Assembly (NCBI RefSeq): GCF_010731635.1
Contig: NZ_AP022583.1
Coordinates: 310,001 to 374,000 of the forward strand
From: Mycobacterium noviomagense
Lineage (GTDB): Bacteria; Actinomycetota; Actinomycetes; Mycobacteriales; Mycobacteriaceae
Direction: 5' to 3'
DNA length: 64,000 nucleotides
The translations under genes were made by a program, and so were the position numbers. Under the pieces are notes generated by a model. That model was not told where the DNA came from. It ran no database searches and saw nothing but the letters and a program-made list of their open reading frames with translations. This document shows positions 62,936 to 64,000 of the stretch, piece by piece. The stretch's first letter is position 1; each line of letters starts with the position of its first letter.

Positions 62936-62956
62936 CTACTGTATGGGTAACGGTAG
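62936..62956. promoter_or_regulatory. 21-bp inverted repeat, copy 8
   Basis: Left arm CTACTGTAT, spacer GGG, right arm TAACGGTAG, matching the reference in 15 of 18 arm positions. It lies 25 bp from the crotonase start at 62981 and 75 bp from the hotdog gene start, and could control both. Confidence 0.55.
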
Positions 62957-62980
62957 AGGCGGAGAAGGGCGGAATCAACG

Positions 62981-63802
62981 GTGAGCCAAAACCTGGACTC
63001 CGCCGCGACTGAGGGTTCGGTGACAGCACGCCGGGACGGCGAAGTCCTACGGCTCACGCTCAACCGGCCCGACCAGCGTAATGCGTTGAGCCATGCCATG
63101 ATCGAGTCGTTCATCGACGCGTTGACCGATGCTGTGGTAGACGACTCGCTTCGCGCCGTCCACATCGCCGGTGCGGGAAGCGATTTTTGCGCGGGTGCTG
63201 ACTGGGTGGCCGCCAACAGCGGTACTGGGGAGCGTCCACGCGCCGGGGCGCTGGTGCGTCGAACTCCGTACCTGGCGCATCGCCTGATCGAATTGGTCCA
63301 CACGATCCAGCTGCCGGTGGTGTGCAGCGTGCAGGGCTGGGCGGTCGGACTGGGGTGCAATCTGGCACTCGCCGCAGATTTCACCGTGGCCAGTGCCGAC
63401 GCCACGTTCTGGGAACCGTTTGTAACGCGTGGTTTCACTCCCGACTCGGGCGCCAGCTGGCTGCTTCCGCGACTAATCGGCTTGACACGGGCCAAGGAAA
63501 TGCTGCTGCTAGGAGAGAAAGTGAGCAGCACCGAAGCCGCGGAGTGGGGGTTGATCCACCGCGCCGTGGACCGCCGCGAACTCGACTCCGCCAGCGAGCA
63601 CTTGCTGACCCGACTAGCCGGCGGTCCTACGGTGGCGATCGGCCTGGCCAAGCAGGCCATCCACTACGCCGCCCAGGCGACGTTGACGGAGGCCATGACA
63701 CAGGAACTGTTCAGTTTGGAACTATCTTGCCGGACAGTTGATTTCAAGGAAGGACTGGCGGCATTCCAGGAAAGACGTACGCCGAAGTTTCGTGGCCGGT
63801 GA
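62981..63802 (+). CDS. Enoyl-CoA hydratase/isomerase family (crotonase)
   Basis: 273 aa. AGSDFCAGADWVAAN and VQGWAVGLGCNLALAADFTV are the oxyanion regions, and the C-terminal RRTPKFRGR is typical of family members in actinobacteria. The GTG start at 62981 follows GGAGAAGGG. It is divergent from the hotdog/GntR/crotonase operon. The next gene, also a crotonase, begins 30 bp later, so at least two crotonases are in this transcript. Confidence 0.9.
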   Translation: MSQNLDSAATEGSVTARRDGEVLRLTLNRPDQRNALSHAMIESFIDALTDAVVDDSLRAVHIAGAGSDFCAGADWVAANSGTGERPRAGALVRRTPYLAHRLIELVHTIQLPVVCSVQGWAVGLGCNLALAADFTVASADATFWEPFVTRGFTPDSGASWLLPRLIGLTRAKEMLLLGEKVSSTEAAEWGLIHRAVDRRELDSASEHLLTRLAGGPTVAIGLAKQAIHYAAQATLTEAMTQELFSLELSCRTVDFKEGLAAFQERRTPKFRGR

Positions 63803-63832
63803 CCTGTGCCAGCCGATGAAGGGAAGCACTCC

Positions 63833-64000
63833 ATGTCGTTCGACACGATCAAATACGACGTCGACGGGCACACTGCCACGATCACGCTGAACCGCTCGGA
63901 TGCCCTCAACGCGCTCAGCCCGCACATGATTGCGGAGTTGCGGGCCGCCTACGACGAGGCCGAAAACGACGAGCGCGTATGGCTGCTTATCGTCACCGGC
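63833..64000 (+). CDS. Enoyl-CoA hydratase/isomerase family, 5' part only
   Basis: 56 codons are present before the window ends. The segment ITLNRSDALNALSPHMIAEL is the usual crotonase N-terminal pattern (substrate-CoA contact, then helix). The ATG at 63833 is preceded by GAAGGGAAG. It is the second gene of the rightward operon from 62981. The catalytic region is outside the window, so hydratase, isomerase or hydrolase cannot be told apart. Confidence 0.85.
   Translation, partial: MSFDTIKYDVDGHTATITLNRSDALNALSPHMIAELRAAYDEAENDERVWLLIVTG

Noticed and set aside
1..64000. Insertion sequences, CRISPR arrays, tRNA or rRNA genes
   Set aside because: No transposase motif, regular direct repeats with unique spacers, or conserved RNA sequence was found on reading both strands. 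Short RNA genes could be missed without a search tool.

Overview
This window is high-GC actinobacterial DNA, almost certainly from a Mycobacterium and probably a non-tuberculous species. The gene content supports this: several acyl-CoA dehydrogenases of the paired FadE type, FadD-like ligases, four cytochrome P450s, F420-dependent LLM oxidoreductases of families named after M. smegmatis genes, a mycofactocin-type short-chain dehydrogenase and an NDMA-type alcohol dehydrogenase. No rRNA, tRNA, CRISPR array, insertion sequence or phage gene was seen. Genes are packed tightly, many with 4-bp start/stop overlaps, and arranged as divergent operons.

The whole window reads as one large catabolic island for CoA-linked breakdown of an oxygenated, probably cyclic, lipid-like substrate such as a steroid, terpenoid or alicyclic acid. 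The substrate is inference. The layout is as follows. (a) 1-5.2 kb: ligase (cut by the window edge) and KshA-like Rieske oxygenase, divergent from a P450 that faces its [3Fe-4S] ferredoxin, then a phosphatidylserine-decarboxylase-like (PsiD-like) pyruvoyl enzyme. (b) 5.4-9.9 kb: a double-length CaiB CoA-transferase divergent from a GntR/FadR regulator and an SDR, then a glyoxalase-fold protein. (c) 9.9-16.3 kb: a frameshifted AraC gene divergent from four consecutive acyl-CoA dehydrogenases and a ligase. (d) 16.3-19.6 kb: a TetR-hotdog thioesterase fusion regulator, an amidohydrolase and a crotonase. (e) 19.6-28.2 kb: an eight-gene leftward operon of mycofactocin-type SDR, E1alpha, E1beta, a stand-alone lipoyl domain, crotonase, ligase, Rieske oxygenase and a 3-ketosteroid-delta1-dehydrogenase-like flavoprotein. 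(f) 28.5-36 kb: CaiB transferase, two acyl-CoA dehydrogenases, a hydrolase, P450 and NDMA-type alcohol dehydrogenase. (g) 36-50.6 kb: SDR, P450, two LLM oxidoreductases, carboxyltransferase, alpha/beta hydrolase, isochorismatase-like protein, ligase, aldehyde dehydrogenase, P450, CaiB and thiolase-like protein. (h) 50.7-64 kb: a six-gene leftward operon (crotonase, two amidohydrolases, ligase, two acyl-CoA dehydrogenases), a DapA-like lyase with an SDR, a TetR regulator, hotdog thioesterase, a second GntR regulator and three crotonases.

The most notable result is regulatory. Eight operon promoters between 32 and 63 kb carry copies of one 21-bp inverted repeat (arms CTACTGTAA and TTACAGTAG, 3-bp spacer). 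Four or five promoters between 2 and 34 kb carry a different, AT-rich 18-bp motif (best copy CTATTTTTACTATCTTAG). A third palindrome flanks the TetR-hotdog gene. This suggests the island is run as at least two local regulons, with the TetR at 59.6 kb, the GntR at 61.3 kb and the GntR at 7.9 kb as candidate repressors. The way the genes work together (inferred): P450, Rieske, KstD-like and dehydrogenase steps oxidise the substrate, ligases and CoA-transferases activate it, paired acyl-CoA dehydrogenases, crotonases and a thiolase/lyase shorten it, and hydrolases, amidohydrolases and the E1-lipoyl proteins handle ring-opened or keto-acid intermediates.
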